14,728 bases of DNA, taken from contig CAJOIF010000051.1 of assembly GCA_905234765.1 (NCBI GenBank), forward strand, positions 1 through 14,728, written 5' to 3'. The notes beneath the pieces were generated by a model. The model was not told the DNA's origin and did no database searches. It worked only from the letters and a program-made list of their open reading frames with translations. A program made the translations under genes and the position numbers. This stretch comes from an uncultured Bacteroidales bacterium. Lineage in GTDB: Bacteria > Bacteroidota > Bacteroidia > Bacteroidales > F082. This document shows positions 14,356-14,728 of this stretch, piece after piece (the stretch's first letter is position 1; every line of letters begins with the position of its first letter).

Positions 14356-14397
14356 GGATTGCTTCGTCGTTCCTCCTCTTGATGACGCGAAGCGACC
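14356..14397. repeat. Dispersed-repeat-like palindrome in the pruA leader
   Basis: GCTTCG (14361-14366) pairs with CGAAGC (14388-14393), and the stem extends by CGT/ACG past a single-base bulge over a loop of pyrimidine-rich sequence. The segment beginning GGATTGCTTCGTCGTTCC strongly resembles a palindromic intergenic repeat I know from many bacterial genomes, usually written in the other orientation as CGTCATTGCGAGG...AAGCAATCC. Here the TTGCG part reads TCAAG. It lies between the pruA promoter motif and start codon. Confidence 0.55.
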
Positions 14398-14398
14398 C

Positions 14399-14432
14399 AA
14401 ATCTTGAAATCTTAAATCTTTAAATCTTAAAT
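14399..14432. repeat. AAATCTT short tandem repeat before pruA
   Basis: Four AAATCTT heptamers, two of them with one extra base (G or T), run head to tail and end in AAAT, stopping 8 bases before the pruA ATG. The copies number four, so slippage could change the leader length. No coding role. Confidence 0.8.
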
Positions 14433-14440
14433 ACAACGTA

Positions 14441-14728
14441 ATGAACAACGCACTGATCACATTTGCGAAGCCTGACAACGAGCCGGTAAAGGCCTACCGT
14501 CCGGGCAGTCCGGAGCGCATCGAGCTCCAGAAAGAACTTGAACGCCAATCGAACGAAATCGTCGAAATCCCCGCCATCATCAACGGCCAGGAAGTCCGCA
14601 CGGGCGACATGGGCGAAGTGGTGATGCCTCACGACCACAAACACGTCATCGCACGCTACCATAAGGTAGGCGAAAAGGAAGTCCGCATGGCCATCGACGC
14701 CGCCCAAGCCGCCAAGCACGACTGGGAG
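14441..14728 (+). CDS. pruA: L-glutamate gamma-semialdehyde dehydrogenase, N-terminal part
   Basis: The first 96 codons of an aldehyde dehydrogenase that oxidises glutamate semialdehyde (pyrroline-5-carboxylate) to glutamate, the second step of proline breakdown. The start MNNALITFAKPDNEPVKAY, then GSPERIELQKEL and the ALDH-type VVMPHDHKHVIARYHKV, are typical of the Bacteroidota enzyme. The catalytic cysteine lies beyond the window edge. The ATG is the first in frame after the leader repeats. Like ftcD it feeds glutamate, and like ftcD its leader holds a palindromic element. Confidence 0.9.
   Translation, partial: MNNALITFAKPDNEPVKAYRPGSPERIELQKELERQSNEIVEIPAIINGQEVRTGDMGEVVMPHDHKHVIARYHKVGEKEVRMAIDAAQAAKHDWE

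Noticed and set aside
14399..14432. AAATCTT repeats as a CRISPR-like array
   Set aside because: Units are 7-8 bases without spacers, so only a simple tandem repeat.

Overview
The window looks like a chromosomal segment of a member of the Bacteroidota, most likely order Bacteroidales. Three things point there: promoters of the TTG-N19-TAnnTTTG type, an rpmG / DUF4295 / ftsY / rimO gene order that is characteristic of this phylum, and Bacteroidales-type surface proteins (DUF5723 barrel, SPII lipoproteins, WbqC family). I saw no rRNA, tRNA, CRISPR array, prophage or transposase. The segment is mostly housekeeping. The unusual material lies in the intergenic leaders and in one damaged small gene.

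Left part, all on the minus strand. rpmG (ribosomal protein L33) is followed by a broken DUF4295 gene, an intrinsic terminator, an inverted array of 8-nt repeats, then ftsY (SRP receptor) and rimO (ribosomal protein S12 methylthiotransferase), the last two overlapping by one base. A consensus promoter lies in front of rpmG. A second one at 46-75 fires leftward off the window edge. The first 197 bases hold that promoter and nothing else I can name.

Middle part, 3.0-9.0 kb, also minus: hutI (imidazolonepropionase), an unknown lipoprotein, a DUF5723 outer-membrane barrel, and ftcD (glutamate formimidoyltransferase fused to formimidoyl-THF cyclodeaminase). hutI and ftcD are consecutive steps that take histidine to glutamate and one-carbon units on folate. 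The two envelope genes sit between them. ftcD has its own promoter motif and a leader filled with a REP-like palindrome, and its only usable start codon is a TTG at the edge of that palindrome.

Right part. A short plus-strand operon encodes an exported thioredoxin and a WbqC-family protein with an ATGA overlap. It converges on a minus-strand pair encoding a 7TM-HD (PgpH-type) phosphohydrolase and a two-lobed aspartic-protease-like lipoprotein with a C-terminal PDZ segment. Divergent from that pair is an NlpC/P60 endopeptidase with SH3-like domains and no signal peptide. The window ends inside pruA (glutamate-semialdehyde dehydrogenase), whose leader holds another dispersed-repeat-like palindrome and an AAATCTT repeat.

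I do not see a clear new defence or biosynthetic system. The best leads are the octamer inverted array before ftsY, the GC-rich palindromes found just downstream of three promoters, the broken DUF4295 gene, the TTG start of ftcD, and the envelope gene pair embedded in the hut locus.
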